Assembly (NCBI GenBank): GCA_025642065.1
Contig: JAODUP010000147.1
Span: 169,001-233,000, forward strand
DNA length: 64,000 nt
Direction: 5' to 3'
Origin: Paralvinella palmiformis
Taxonomy: Eukaryota; Annelida; Polychaeta; Terebellida; Alvinellidae
This document shows, piece after piece, positions 50,291 through 61,649 of this stretch; the first letter of the stretch is position 1; every line of letters starts with the position of its first letter. A model generated the notes under the pieces. That model did not search any database and was not told the DNA's origin. It was given only the letters and a program-made list of their open reading frames with translations. The translations under genes and the position numbers were made by a program.

Positions 50291-51879
50291 AATTCACCAA
50301 CCAGGAAATGCAATCGATGAGACACATTTTTTTTGGTGGACCATTAGGGTTTTTTTGGTAATGATCATCATGTACATCAAATGTGTTTTTCCTTGTTAGT
50401 TTTTTACATAGGCTAATTCGGGATATCACTGTAGAAAGCCTCTGAATAGCACTTTTTTCAATTACATTATTCCTATCAATATTATTCTGATCAATATTAT
50501 TATTATTATTTTAAATGGGAACTGGTGTAAACACTATATTAAAGCACTTAGGAAACCACATAAGTTGATAATACTCATCTGATACATCAGACCGGAGGAT
50601 AAAGTAGCTGAGTGTACAATGTATGATTTTACCATTACAGATAGTCATAACTATTACGATCGATATATTTCGCCATTTTTTCCAGTGGCACTTCCGTTAC
50701 TATTTCACCAATCAGGGCTAAATACGTCATTATCAGACATAATACCCCAATACTGCATGATCAATCAGTCCGAACAAAGAGACAACCTCTTAATAAAATT
50801 GTAGCTTCCTTGGTTTAATTGCTTACTTTCGGCAATCTTCCCTCCTGGAGAGATGATCAAGGGGATAATCGTTAGAGGCATATACTACAAAGACTTTTGC
50901 AGTAGAATAATCTAAACAATGCCTATATGAGAGACCCCTTTTCAAAGTTAAAACACATTTTTTTAATGTATTGTACGCTGAAACTATAATTTCATTATCT
51001 TCTAGTAAAATTGGTGAACTGAAAATGTATCTCTTTGTAGGGATTTCGTTTAGGTTTGTGGTCTTTTAAGCGACTTTAAGATATACGAAGTACATTTGTA
51101 AAGGAATATAAGGGTCAGAAATACGAAATACATCAGCAAATAATAGCCCTAAAGAAGGTACATACCAAATATGGTGCATTACCTATATTAAGATTTGCTT
51201 AGTTAAATACAATGTATTAGCAATATATCAGCACGATTTATGCTCACCATTTTTCACTATTATACGCTATAAAAACTAAATTAGTGAATTTCCGTCTAAT
51301 TAATGGGTGGCTTTAATAATAACCTTAAAACCATTTAGATTTACACCCCCATAAGCCTTCAAATAAACTTATCATTATTCCGAAACCAAAGTGTTTCTTC
51401 TTGTTTGTTTTTTTGGACTGCAATCTAGCCCAACCCTGCCACATAATTATGTTATCGAATTTGCCATTTGACTTCGGCCCATATTAAGGCTTTTCTACTC
51501 TTAATATCGGTTGAACAAGGTTTTCTGTGCCAAATTGTTTGTACATGATGAGTGGAATTTTCGTGTTTTTTTCTTCTTTCTAGAACCTAAACAAAACTTC
51601 CAAGTCGGGCTTGTCGTATTATGATAGGCACGGCATACCCTAATTGGCGAGTTATGCAATTATCGAGTGTTTGTTTTGCTTAGTAATTGCATAATTAACC
51701 TTTAATGTTTCGAAACTCGATAGGATAATCTTTCCTCCGCGTGATAATCGGATAATTAAGCTGGTAAAGAGTTAAATTATGCATCCAAGATTTTTCAAGA
51801 TTTAGAAAACGTAATGGCTAACAATTTTGAAGCTTTGTGCCATAACATGTCAAACGCGATTGGTGTTATAGTAAACCGT
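50291..51879. other. mostly no recognisable feature
   Basis: Apart from the weak trace at 50560-50720 noted for the ORF family, this AT-rich stretch has no supportable gene or repeat. Confidence 0.5.
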
Positions 51880-54010
51880 ACTATGGGAAAGCCAATTGTA
51901 ACAGCCTTATTTCAGGGATGCTTTTAGACAGTGAATGTTCTTAAGGTAATATCATTGAAATGTTCACCATATACACATATTTTCATAGAGTTGACCGAAA
52001 ATAGTGAAGCCATGTACAAGATATTCGTTTTCTTATCTTGTACAAGGTTTTTGACATATTCAGGGTCAGGGGTGTAGATACTTTACTCATTGTCAGGATC
52101 TAGTAATATATACTACTGTGTGTCATTCGACATACAAATGCTATATCGTTGTTAAGTGATAAAAAGAGCGTATGAGCAATCTGATCAACCCTGTCATACA
52201 CAGAATAAAAAAGTTGAAATATCAATCAAAATAAAATGAATAGATATTCACTTTGAAGATGGTTCCAAACAGGACTGAAATAATTTGCTTACTTAATTTA
52301 TCAAAAATCCATTAAATACAGCAATTATGATTATTAATTGATAAAATATAAATGATTTAATCGAGTTATTTCAATGTAATGAATATGTTTATTTACATAC
52401 ACTCATACTTCATTGAAAATATCGAATATAGATGTTTATTTAGACAGAGATCAACTGCTTTTTCGATAAATATAGACAAAAGAGTCAGATTTGAAACATG
52501 CTTAAAATTATGTAAAATTAGTATTCTCCGATTTCTTTATAAAACGTTTATGATTTATAACAGCAAAGGCTTTCGATAAGTCACAGAAGATAGACATAGT
52601 ATACTTTTGGTTGATTATTGTTAAATTCCACGCATTTGTTCAATACATATAATATTAGGTGAATTGTGGAATATTTGTTACGAAGCTTATATTGATGTTC
52701 GTATCAGATCTTCTGACTATTTAGAAAAGGCATTATTTTATTAAACATTATTTTATGGAAGTAGACTATTGAATCTATAATTTTTCAATGGATCATGGCT
52801 AGATGCTTTAAAAATTGATAGGACTTTCGTTTTTTAATTGGTTAGGAGTTATTCCATTTGAAGATGACAGGCTAAAAATATGAGTGATCGCACCCAGAAA
52901 GCTATTTATAGGTTCTTTTATTACTTTTGTGGGGATTTCGTCATGTCCGAAGTTTGATTTGGATGTTAATTTGGAGAATTATTTACTAGATTGTGGCACA
53001 TTTTCGTATGTAAGTTGACCAATATTGCAAACTGATTGTGCTCTAGCAGCTCTATTTAATAGTTGTTTATTGTTTATTAAGAACGTTTATGGGAAACTTG
53101 TTTTGGGCGTTATTTTACCTAATGTTTTTTTTTTACTATATCTGTCATATATTTTTATGTTAGTTTCGTTTATTTCCATCATATCTTTAAAGTAAATTCT
53201 TTTCATTTCCCTTTTCAATCTGTTATATTTGTTGATATACGTTTTGTATGTTTCAATTTGATAAACAGTAGGATTTTTAAGTTTCTTTTGAAATAAGTTA
53301 TGTTTTTTGGCATTGCGGTAAGTGGGGCCTCTGTCATCCATGGTTCTGTCTTGATATCTATGTTTTACATCTAATTCGTTTAAGAGGAAAACTAAATTCC
53401 TTTTTATATATTTGTAAGAAATTTTCATATGCTTCTTCGGGTAAAAACGTTATCGAGAATGGAAGAATAATCAGTTTACTCAAGTAATGCTTGAATTTGA
53501 TGGAAAATATTCGTTTGGTCGTAACATGCCCTCTATTGTTACGAACTTTATTTTGTACTATGTGATAGGTAGCGAAGTGATCTGCTATGTCCTTTATAAT
53601 TGTTGACTTGGCTTGGAGATAAGTTGAGGATATATGATCTATCAGAGTGTGTGAGTAATCGGTTAGCCTGCTTGGCTTATGAATAAGTGGTATAAAATCT
53701 TGAGGGAAATTAATGTCAATGAAGTAATTTATTCTGTCATGAGTATTATAATTTAACAAGTCGATTTTAAAATCACCCATGAGAATACAATGCTTGTTTT
53801 TTTTCAGTAATGATTTTGTTCATAATATTTAAGAGCGTTGTTGCGAATATGTCTTGAATGCTGTTTGAACGAGAGTTAGTCATAATTTCACTAAATAAAG
53901 ATTTAAAGGTATGTGGCATAAATATACTGAGATCTTCTCGTATTTTGAAGTTAAAATTTGGATTTGTGAATAATCCTATTCCCCCTTTAACAACATATTT
54001 CATAGTACGA
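51880..54010 (-). mobile_element. CR1-like LINE, second family, inactive
   Basis: Minus-strand reading: endonuclease VVKGGIGLFTNPNFNFKIRE (54003-53773), MGDFKIDLLNYNTHDRINYF and IADHFATYHIVQNKVR (53780-53358), then linker IETYKTYINKYNRLKREMKR (53428-53087). Next is the start of RT, with LTSKSNFGHDEIPTKVIKEP around 52890-52970 and IFCDLSKAF around 52570-52600. From about 52500 to 51880 the match is weak, but CTACTGTGTGTCATTCGAC (52101-52119) corresponds to the YxDD region (17830-17848) of the other LINE. Frameshifts and stops are frequent in RT; the endonuclease and linker are better kept. Confidence 0.82.
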
Positions 54011-54285
54011 GTTATTATATTGTGAAAGTTACTGTAGGATGAGCGTCTACCATTAACTATAACGTGGTTATTTGTTTCTTTTGTGGCCAGGCTAGATATA
54101 TCATGCGGGATTCGATTGATATTATAGAGCGTATACGGTTTTCCTTCAGTGATCTACAATAAGTGAACATTTCTTGTTGAGTTCCTTCCCTAGTTTTAGT
54201 ATTGGGCGGAGGAGGATGCGACGTTTCTGTTCAACCTCCAGGAGAAATTGTTCATTTATTTAAAGAGGTTTGCTACGCCACTTAA

Positions 54286-54570
54286 GTGTATGGGCAGAAT
54301 ACAAAACGCTTTTCTCTTACCGTTGTGAGTGGAGAAACGAACAATAACATCTCTCTATCCAGTTGTTTTAACACCCTTTGCAATGATATGTCAACTGCAT
54401 CTACAGTTCTCCCTCATTTAATAGTTCTTCAGCTTAATCGGGCAATCACTGGTCCCTGTACACCTAGCTCCTATTTAATTCAACATATCCTGTTGAATAG
54501 TAATAACCTTCTGTGTTCGTTCAGTGATAATTTTTCGGTGTGCAATGTTCAGAGTTTTCATTTTGTTTGA
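54286..54570 (+). CDS. unassigned open frame, 94 codons
   Basis: Plus-strand frame with QNTKRFSLTVVSGETNNNIS and VLPHLIVLQLNRAITGP. A frame just upstream (from about 54185) adds GGGGCDVSVQPPGEIVHLFK. The LP-LIVLQLNR segment faintly recalls the core of ubiquitin-specific peptidases (L-P--L-I-L-R), but the catalytic Cys and His boxes are not visible. It may be a relic of a transposon-borne or host gene. No splice structure can be defended. Confidence 0.25.
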   Translation: MYGQNTKRFSLTVVSGETNNNISLSSCFNTLCNDMSTASTVLPHLIVLQLNRAITGPCTPSSYLIQHILLNSNNLLCSFSDNFSVCNVQSFHFV

Positions 54571-55075
54571 ACCTCGCTAATGTTTCGGTCGCGTCATTTA
54601 TCTCGTTCCTGATACGAGTCTTGAGTTGGATGGTGGTCTTCTCCTGGAGAGTAACGTCCCATGCCGGCGCCTCATCATCAAAATGGCGCGATTCAGATGA
54701 TCTCAGTTTCTGAGCATGGCTTGACATAATACTAAGCGTGATACGCCCCCAAAATATAGCATGATGAATTATATAGATATAAATGAATACTGACCACGTT
54801 TGTATCGTTATCCCACTAATATTTACTGCCGATGTGTTTCGATGTGTAGTATAAACAGGCTTACCAGTGAAGTTTGATATAAACCATACAACAATATCGC
54901 ACTGGCCTTTGATTTGTCGACTGAAGCGTAAATTCAAAATCGTCCTAAAATATCCATTCGTATGCATTCTATGATAATTCATGAAATCTGTTTCACATTT
55001 ATAAGCCATAAATTCCACTAAATATTGAAGTTGAATTGGAAAAACAGAGGAGTTCAGAATCATGTATGCCCACAA
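54521..55075 (-). CDS. unassigned open frame, 184 codons
   Basis: A long frame for this AT-rich region, with the ATG at 55073-55075. The C-terminal 55 residues are hydrophilic and helix-prone (QEKTTIQLKTRIRNEINDAT), like a coiled coil. The N-terminal part has two cysteines and a possible hydrophobic stretch. No family is recognised. It overlaps the end of the plus-strand frame at 54286-54570. Could be chance; two halves of different composition suggest an artificial join. Confidence 0.25.
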   Translation of the reverse strand: MWAYMILNSSVFPIQLQYLVEFMAYKCETDFMNYHRMHTNGYFRTILNLRFSRQIKGQCDIVVWFISNFTGKPVYTTHRNTSAVNISGITIQTWSVFIYIYIIHHAIFWGRITLSIMSSHAQKLRSSESRHFDDEAPAWDVTLQEKTTIQLKTRIRNEINDATETLARFKQNENSEHCTPKNYH

Positions 55076-55079
55076 GACC

Positions 55080-55225
55080 GTCGCCGTAATACATCAATAA
55101 TGCCACAGCCTGAAAACATCAATATCAACATCTAAACATCCTTTGAAACCAATACCTCCATATATTCAAGCATAATTAAAACTATGCATACATAAATCTA
55201 CCTATAAAATGTTTTACACCTCCAC

Positions 55226-55293
<68 letters not shown>

Positions 55294-55945
55294 GTAGACC
55301 AATATATGTGTCTGGACTACTCATCAGCCTGTGAGACCCAGCTAATCCGTTTTTGTACACGACTAATATGTCAGGCCCACAGGGAAGCGGCTATATGCAG
55401 GCTTGCGCACAAAATCGGAAGCACGTACAAAAAGTACCATTTTACACCACAGCTGATAGTTAACAGCACGTATGTGTGGTTTATGGTAAGTTAGTACATA
55501 CACAAGATAACTACTTTGACGCCACAGATTATATTTAGCAGTATTTTACTGTGGTTCAAAAGAAACCTATACATAGAATATTTCTACACCCCAAATACTG
55601 ACCTCAACTTTATTCTGTGTTCGAATAACAAAACAAAATACTACCTATATAGACTATATCGACAGACCTGGTGTCGCAAGTTGTTCTCTAATCAGAGTAA
55701 AAGGCTAAGACTTTAATAGACAATCGGTGCATCTGGTAACATAACAGTTGGCTGAACAAATGATGAGGCGGACACCACCTACATATGACACCAGCGAGGC
55801 GAATTAGCGTAAAACTAAAGAAATAGTACTACACAGTGGATTATTACTGGACTATAATGAAATATCGCCTCAAACCTTAGTAAATACTATTATATACTCA
55901 AGCCTAAAGGTTAGTCCTCTTAAGTTTCCGTTCGTCACTCAGTGA
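55080..55945 (-). repeat. interspersed repeat RX, third copy
   Basis: Reverse complement matches 14800-15625, including CATCTAAACATCCTTTGA, GCACGTACAAAAAGTACCA, TTTTACACCACAGCTG, CTGACCTCAACTTTATTCTG and TATTACTGGACTATAATGAAA. A TA tract (55229-55292) is inserted inside. The presence of a third copy far from the inverted pair shows that RX is a dispersed element. Confidence 0.78.
55229..55292. repeat. (TA)n microsatellite
   Basis: Uninterrupted TA tract inside the RX copy. Confidence 0.95.
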
Positions 55946-55959
55946 ACCTTAATCAACGC

Positions 55960-56175
55960 CTAATTTAACGTCCCTGTAGATGTGCAGTCATATGTGGTGG
56001 AATATAAGTTAAAGCGCTTATCTGCTTAATTTCTTTGACCTATATTCGAAAACCACACATTTCAGGCAAATCTCCAATACTGGAAAAGTTTCGACCTCTT
56101 ACGGGGTTCGAACCTGCGACCGTTGGCACCGAGTGCCGGGTGCTTAACCGCTAGGCCACCGGAGCTCACTGTCGA
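55960..56175 (-). mobile_element. tRNA-like sequence, probable SINE
   Basis: On the minus strand TGGCCTAGCGGTTAAGC (A box) and GGTTCGAACCCC (B box) are well formed and spaced as in a tRNA gene (about 56105-56155). The seven bases on either side do not pair as an acceptor stem and the anticodon arm is irregular, so a functional tRNA is unlikely. About 150 bp of unrelated sequence follow on the 3' side, as in a SINE. Its 3' end does not match the SINE at 25866, so it would be a second family. Confidence 0.5.
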
Positions 56176-56339
56176 AATAGGTCTGATGTCTGGCACTAAC
56201 AATGTCTGTTTTTGAATACGTATATATATTGCCACTGGCTCAGAACATCATCATCCGTCAACTGCTTGTCGCACTTTACTTTCCTAATCAGTCACTACTA
56301 TACCCAAAGAAGAAATCAACCCGATCACGCCTTACAATA

Positions 56340-56707
56340 GGATAAAATATCAGAATTTCTTGACTCTTTCACCATCAGCTGTGGTCTGTCTTCATTTCTC
56401 TTGTTAACCGTAAATAGTGGAAATTTGTCATCTATAATAACGAATATTTTTGACGATGTTTAATTCATTTAAAAACCTTCGTTTTCTATTCGTATTACTT
56501 TATTCAAAGTATTGCTGTTGTAAAAACATACAAGTGATTGCTAAAATATAAACTTTTATTGTTGATTTGTCAACACATCTTTTTCATGTATTCCTTTACA
56601 CAATTTCATTAATTCTTGTTTGTTCCATCCCCTTTAAAATTTTAAAAGGTTTGATTTTATTATGATTTATTTTGAAAGAATTTTTTAACGTTGATTTCAA
56701 TACTAGT

Positions 56708-56770
<63 letters not shown>
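56340..56770 (+). repeat. diverged tandem duplication, unit 1 (flanking part)
   Basis: Matches 57290-57661: GGTCTGTCTTCAT, TAATAACGAATATTTTTGA, GTATTCCTTTACACAATTTC, CATCCCCTTTAAAATTTTAA, TTTTGAAAGAATTTTTTAAC, both ending in a TA tract (56714-56770 here). Unit spacing is about 900 bp. Confidence 0.7.
56714..56770. repeat. (TA)n microsatellite
   Basis: TA tract ending unit 1; counterpart at 57608-57661. Confidence 0.95.
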
Positions 56771-56774
<4 letters not shown>

Positions 56775-56984
56775 GTCACTTTTAAGTAAAGTTTAATACA
56801 ATAATCAGACATTACGAATGATATATTTGAAAGCTCCACATAGGAGGTTCATCACAGATATCTTAACATATCGAAAATAATTAGTATTAATGCAAGTAAT
56901 TTGATCACGGTATCATTAATATCTTCTGTCACAGATATACCTGTAGAAAGGGTAAGTAATGGTCTAATAAGTTTGCATTCGATC

Positions 56985-57215
56985 TTTAATAAATGTTTTT
57001 GGATATCTGATTTTAAAAAAATATAATGATGTCGATACCCTTCTTATTGCAGAAACGTGCCTGGCTGGTATATATTTCAGACAAGATATTCGATTGGGCT
57101 GTTACCTAAGATGGATATTGATTCCATCAACCGCCTCGGATTCTCAAAAAGGGTGGTTCAGTAGGCGTTCTTCTTCGTGATTATTTCAAGTGTGACACCC
57201 ATTAGCGCTATCAAC
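56985..57215 (+). pseudogene. LINE endonuclease N-terminal fragment, plus strand
   Basis: Translation with frame changes gives DTLLIAETCLAG and SQKGG-SVGVLLRDYF-KC, like the endonuclease start at 49640 and 19430. Catalytic core absent. Confidence 0.6.
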
Positions 57216-57289
57216 GTTATTGCGTATAGGATGGGAGGGCTAAGTGAGTATGTGTTAATTGTCTAGTTATTACACACAACTATAGAAGT

Positions 57290-57604
57290 TGAATTGTTTT
57301 AATACAAATATCGGAATTCATTGACTACATTGGGTTTGTCTTCATGTATCTAATTAACCCTAAATAGTCGTAATTTGTCAGATCTAATAACGAATGTTTT
57401 TGAAGATATTTATACAACTTTTTATTTATGTTCCCTTTTCAAAGTATTTTAATTGTAAATTTGTATTATTGATTTTAGAGTATTCCTTTACGCTATTTCA
57501 GTAATTCCTTTTTATTCCATTCCCTACAGAATTTTAAAAGACTTTATTTATCATTATTTATTTTGAAATAATTTCTAACATTGATTTAATTACAGAGCTT
57601 GGTA

Positions 57605-57658
<54 letters not shown>

Positions 57659-57661
57659 ATA
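57290..57661 (+). repeat. diverged tandem duplication, unit 2
   Basis: Counterpart of 56340-56770. Weak similarity continues after the TA tract (57690-57725 with 56818-56860). Confidence 0.7.
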
Positions 57662-58544
57662 GGAATAAACAACAGAATCAAAAATATATGACATTAAAAG
57701 TGCACATAAGGAATCTAGTTATCTCATGAAAAATATTCAGATTATCATGAGAACATCTTATAAATAGAAGCCCCTTATAACACCTATTTATATCTAATCA
57801 GAGAATATCATCTAAAATATAAAGAAAATTTCAGATTTAAAAATGGATTAATCAGTTATCCTAAGATGCTTGCAAATTAATTATCTTTAGCATTTGGGTA
57901 TGTAATAATAATTGTCCTTTTTCGATATCAGTTAGTAAATCAATATTTCTTTTCGGTCAGATATTCTTTGATATGATTGGCAATCGTGATGGGTATTAGC
58001 GGCGACTTCTTACCAGTGCCATACATCCATCATGATGGTGAGTCTCATAAGTCGCATAAGATGTATTACCTATTATAGAAAGGACACTGAATGGCCTATT
58101 ATAGAAGTATTCTGTATACTATGATGACTGCTTTCATCAACAAAATGACATGTTTTGGATGGCTATTCTGGTGATCATTGTGGCCAAGGTTATAGATATT
58201 AACAATATAGCGGGTGGGCAACTGGCTTTCTTCACAATGGTCGTGTCTGCAATAATCATCTTCAGTAGTCATCACTATTTGTGGCGGTCATGGTATTGTT
58301 GGTTGGCGTATGGGAAAGTGTTATTAAAGACGCAGTGATGTTGAATTACCCGAATCTTTATACATATAAAACATAAGTACCTTTTTATAATAAAACTTAT
58401 TTTTATCAATAGATGATACACGGTCATCACATAACATGAAACTTAAAAGAAGTATTGTTTTCAAACAGATTATCAACACCTTTGCAAACAGCCATTGCCA
58501 CACTGTTTAGTTGCGTTTGATAATTGTACTCCACAGATATAGCG
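57662..58544. other. no recognisable feature
   Basis: AT-rich. The hydrophobic frame 58150-58338 (62 codons) looks membrane-like but has no repeat in the window and no family resemblance. Confidence 0.5.
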
Positions 58545-58990
58545 TCATCCGTTTGAGATCACTGAAGGAGCATTCTGCAGAACACGGTCAGCCAGAAATC
58601 GTTGCCAAAATACCAGCCAATTTGTTGAAGGTTGGCAGTACGTCATGAACATCGTTCTTGTAAACAACTCCAGCTGCAGTAGCCAGTAACCTGATAGATT
58701 GGTATGGTCCGTTAGAAATATTGTATAAATAGCTTTCTCTGCCTTTAAGATATCCAGATAAACATCATAATATGATGTAACAAGTTGATAGTGATCAGCT
58801 GATGAATCAGAATGGAGGACAATGTAGCTCAGCGTACAAAGAATGTCTTTGTCATTACTATTAACGATCATCATTACTTTTAACGATTGTCGTTACCATT
58901 AACGATGGTCATTACCATTACGATGGCATTTTTGGGCCATTTCATCCATTAGGAGTTCAGTTGGTGATTCACCAACCAGGAAATGCAATC
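58545..58990 (-). pseudogene. unrecognised repeat-encoded ORF, copy 2
   Basis: The minus-strand frame 58874-58545 (109 codons) has LSYIVLHSDSSADHYQLVTS, YYDVYLDILKAEKAIYTIF, SGYWLLQLEL and FWQRFLADRVLQNAP. Upstream, to 58990, LVGESPTELLMDEMAQ is readable in another frame. It matches 49982-50290. The HS-SSADHY-L segment is faintly like the end of an OTU-type cysteine protease, but no catalytic Cys box is seen. A transposon origin is likely because at least two diverged copies exist here. Confidence 0.5.
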
Positions 58991-59154
58991 GATGAGACAC
59001 ATTTTTCTTCATGGATCAATAGTTTTCTTGTACATCAATAGTTCTTTCTGTACTTCCTATATAGTTCTATGGTACATCAGATCTTATATTTCTAATATAT
59101 TATTATTTGGGGTATCGCTATTATTAATAGCTTTTATTTACGTATTTAAATTAT

Positions 59155-59195
59155 TAGTATTATTATTGTTGTTGTTGTTGTTATTATTATTATAG
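59155..59195. repeat. short trinucleotide tract (ATT/GTT)
   Basis: TATTATTGTTGTTGTTG-type tract; the poly-Leu end of the frame at 58983 is an artefact. Confidence 0.85.
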
Positions 59196-59199
59196 CTTT

Positions 59200-61640
59200 A
59201 TGTAGCGTATTTCGCAGAAGCTGTATGTCTATTTTCCCGTTAGAGATGCATTTGTATATTTTTCGCTATTTTTCTGGATTATGGCTGCTAAGCAACTTCG
59301 GAAGTCTTAAAATCCTTTATTGTTTCACTCGAATTAATCATTATAATGCATCAGCTCAAGAGACAGAAACATAAACTTTATGTGATGACAGTATAATATA
59401 TTAGGTCTATTAAGTTGACTACATCTACGAGTAATGGTTGGGCATTAACTGGTTTTAAAGTCGACTTCCATACAATGGAATCACAAAAGGCGCTTCACTC
59501 ATGATTAGATATTGATATTTTAGCTGGCTTGATATTTGTATTAAGTAACTCAAATATTAAAAGTATTCTTAACTATATCCTGCATTAGAAGAAGGATTTG
59601 ATACTGTACTGAAACTTAGTTTTGTTATTGCTACTTAACGAGCGGTATATATGATGTTATAAATAACAGACAAGTACGAGTGAAAAGTATTAGTATTTAA
59701 TTATTCTTCCATGCTTTAACAGTATCAATTTTAAGTTAATTAAATTACATATTTGAACATACCGAAAAGAAGAAAGGAATATGTCTGATAATTATAAATA
59801 AATCACATAAATTATATAAGAGCTGATATATTGTGTTTGCAAAACCTCCAATATATGATAAACATGCCGCTCTGAACCGAACATCTAATAAAAAAAATCT
59901 GTAAATAAATATTTAAATAACAAAATGACACAAATCCTATATTACGATATTCCATATTATAAACCAATATTACACGTTTTCATTCTATTATCTCCGAGTG
60001 GAAAATAGCCAATGCTCTTAAGGTTGAAAACTAGCTAGGCTTTTGGGATGTAGTCAAACATATTGATAGTCAGTGTAGTAATATGGCAACAATAATTGAT
60101 CCCAATCACTTTGATCACCAAAACATTACTAATGTGTTAGCCGAAAAAGGAATTAGTATAAATGTGTAAGCTATGATAGAGATTTCTGATATATAGAAAT
60201 GGCTAAATGAGGGTATTAGGTCACGATTAGTAAAATGAAATGTAACAAATCAGATGTTCATTGACTAGTGTCAGACCCTGTGATCACGGTTGGGTCTATT
60301 ACGTGGCCAAAGTAATCGATTATAATTACGATTACTTGTGAGAATACTCTGTTTACTATTACGATTACATTCATTCTGAATGTAATCGAATACAATTATG
60401 ATTACATTGTAAAGTAATAATGATTACAATCATGATTACAATGTATGTAACAGCAAAAATGTGTGATTCTTCATCAATATTCCCTCAGTTAATTGTATAA
60501 TACCGATATAAACATGCTACAATGTTTACATGATGCTTTGTAAGAACCAAGCGCATTTATGATATGTTCCTGACATGAAAATATGCAACAGACTTTGATG
60601 CCATTATACGATGCTAATTTGTTTTAATATTTCTGAGATAATTGAGATTAGTGTAAACTGAATTTAGTACAAACAATATTAATGGAATTAGTTTAATATT
60701 TGGAAAATATATATTTAGTAAAGAAATGTATCAGGTGTAGCGTGACTATAGCCAGGTAAGGTCTATATAATGAATAGGATATTTTTTATATAGTCAAACT
60801 GTATGATTCACCTTTTCAGTCTTAAATTATTGTTATCTTTTAACATTGTATTTTTCTTTTAATTTCGAACTTTGATCTTCGTCTCTTACCCACGTTTGTC
60901 ACTCCATATGTCGACCATTTATGTTCACTAACGCATAAGTTAATTTAATTGGCTGCTTATGATCCGAACACCCAAGTCAGATCACGGCATTAGTGAGAAT
61001 GTTTAGATTAATTATCTAAGCAGCCCTATTTATAGCTATTTTTCAATTGCTGTATCTTTCTTCAAAGCAATACTATATAAACTATATAACCCAATTGTCA
61101 CTGTCTTCAAAGATCAGTTTTTACAACGCGCAGGCGTCACAAAGTGACTACTATTAAAACTGTTTAGCTTAATTGCTATTAAAAGACTGGCATCTGCGCT
61201 GAAGCAGACCGTAATAGCTCGTCATAGCTTCGGTACTGTTAAAACTATGTTAATATTTGTTAATAGGAAAGATAATTCTATTCCCACATACAACCAAGGT
61301 GAACTTTATATGCAACTAAAGTTGTTATATAAAACACACCAACCGCGCGAGCTGTGTCCAATGCCACCGCTCCAGATGCGATGCAGTGTTTTCTATTTCT
61401 GAGTGAGGAGTGCTTATAATCCTTTAAGAGCGTACTGTGCTTGCTACAGTCATTTAAATGCTGGATAATCAGCCCAAATACCTAAATGGCGTCCCCCATA
61501 GACGCAAATAGTACACGGAATATACAGCTCTAGGTCAACTTTTCTTAGAATGCGGGGACCGGGAAATATGGTCTCCACGCACAGAAAACGGAACACCAAA
61601 ACGCACCATAATATGCGTTGTGATACTTGATGGAGGGTCA
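59200..61640. other. no recognisable gene
   Basis: AT-rich, frequent stops. Only the GATTAC-rich stretch at 60310-60450 stands out. Near 60080-60170 a short plus-strand segment (NMATIIDPNHFDHQNITNVL) is open but unrecognised. Confidence 0.5.
60310..60450. repeat. GATTAC/GTAATC-rich imperfect palindromic stretch
   Basis: Repeated AATCGATTATAATTACGATT and TGTAATCGAATACAATTATG motifs in both orientations, like 48040-48185. Confidence 0.5.
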
Positions 61641-61649
61641 AATCCCTCA

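Noticed and set aside
56091..56168. Functional tRNA gene on the minus strand
   Set aside because: The boxes are good, but acceptor and anticodon arms do not fold properly; kept only as a probable SINE.
58150..58338. Small membrane protein
   Set aside because: Hydrophobic but AT-rich by chance; no promoter, splice or conservation evidence.
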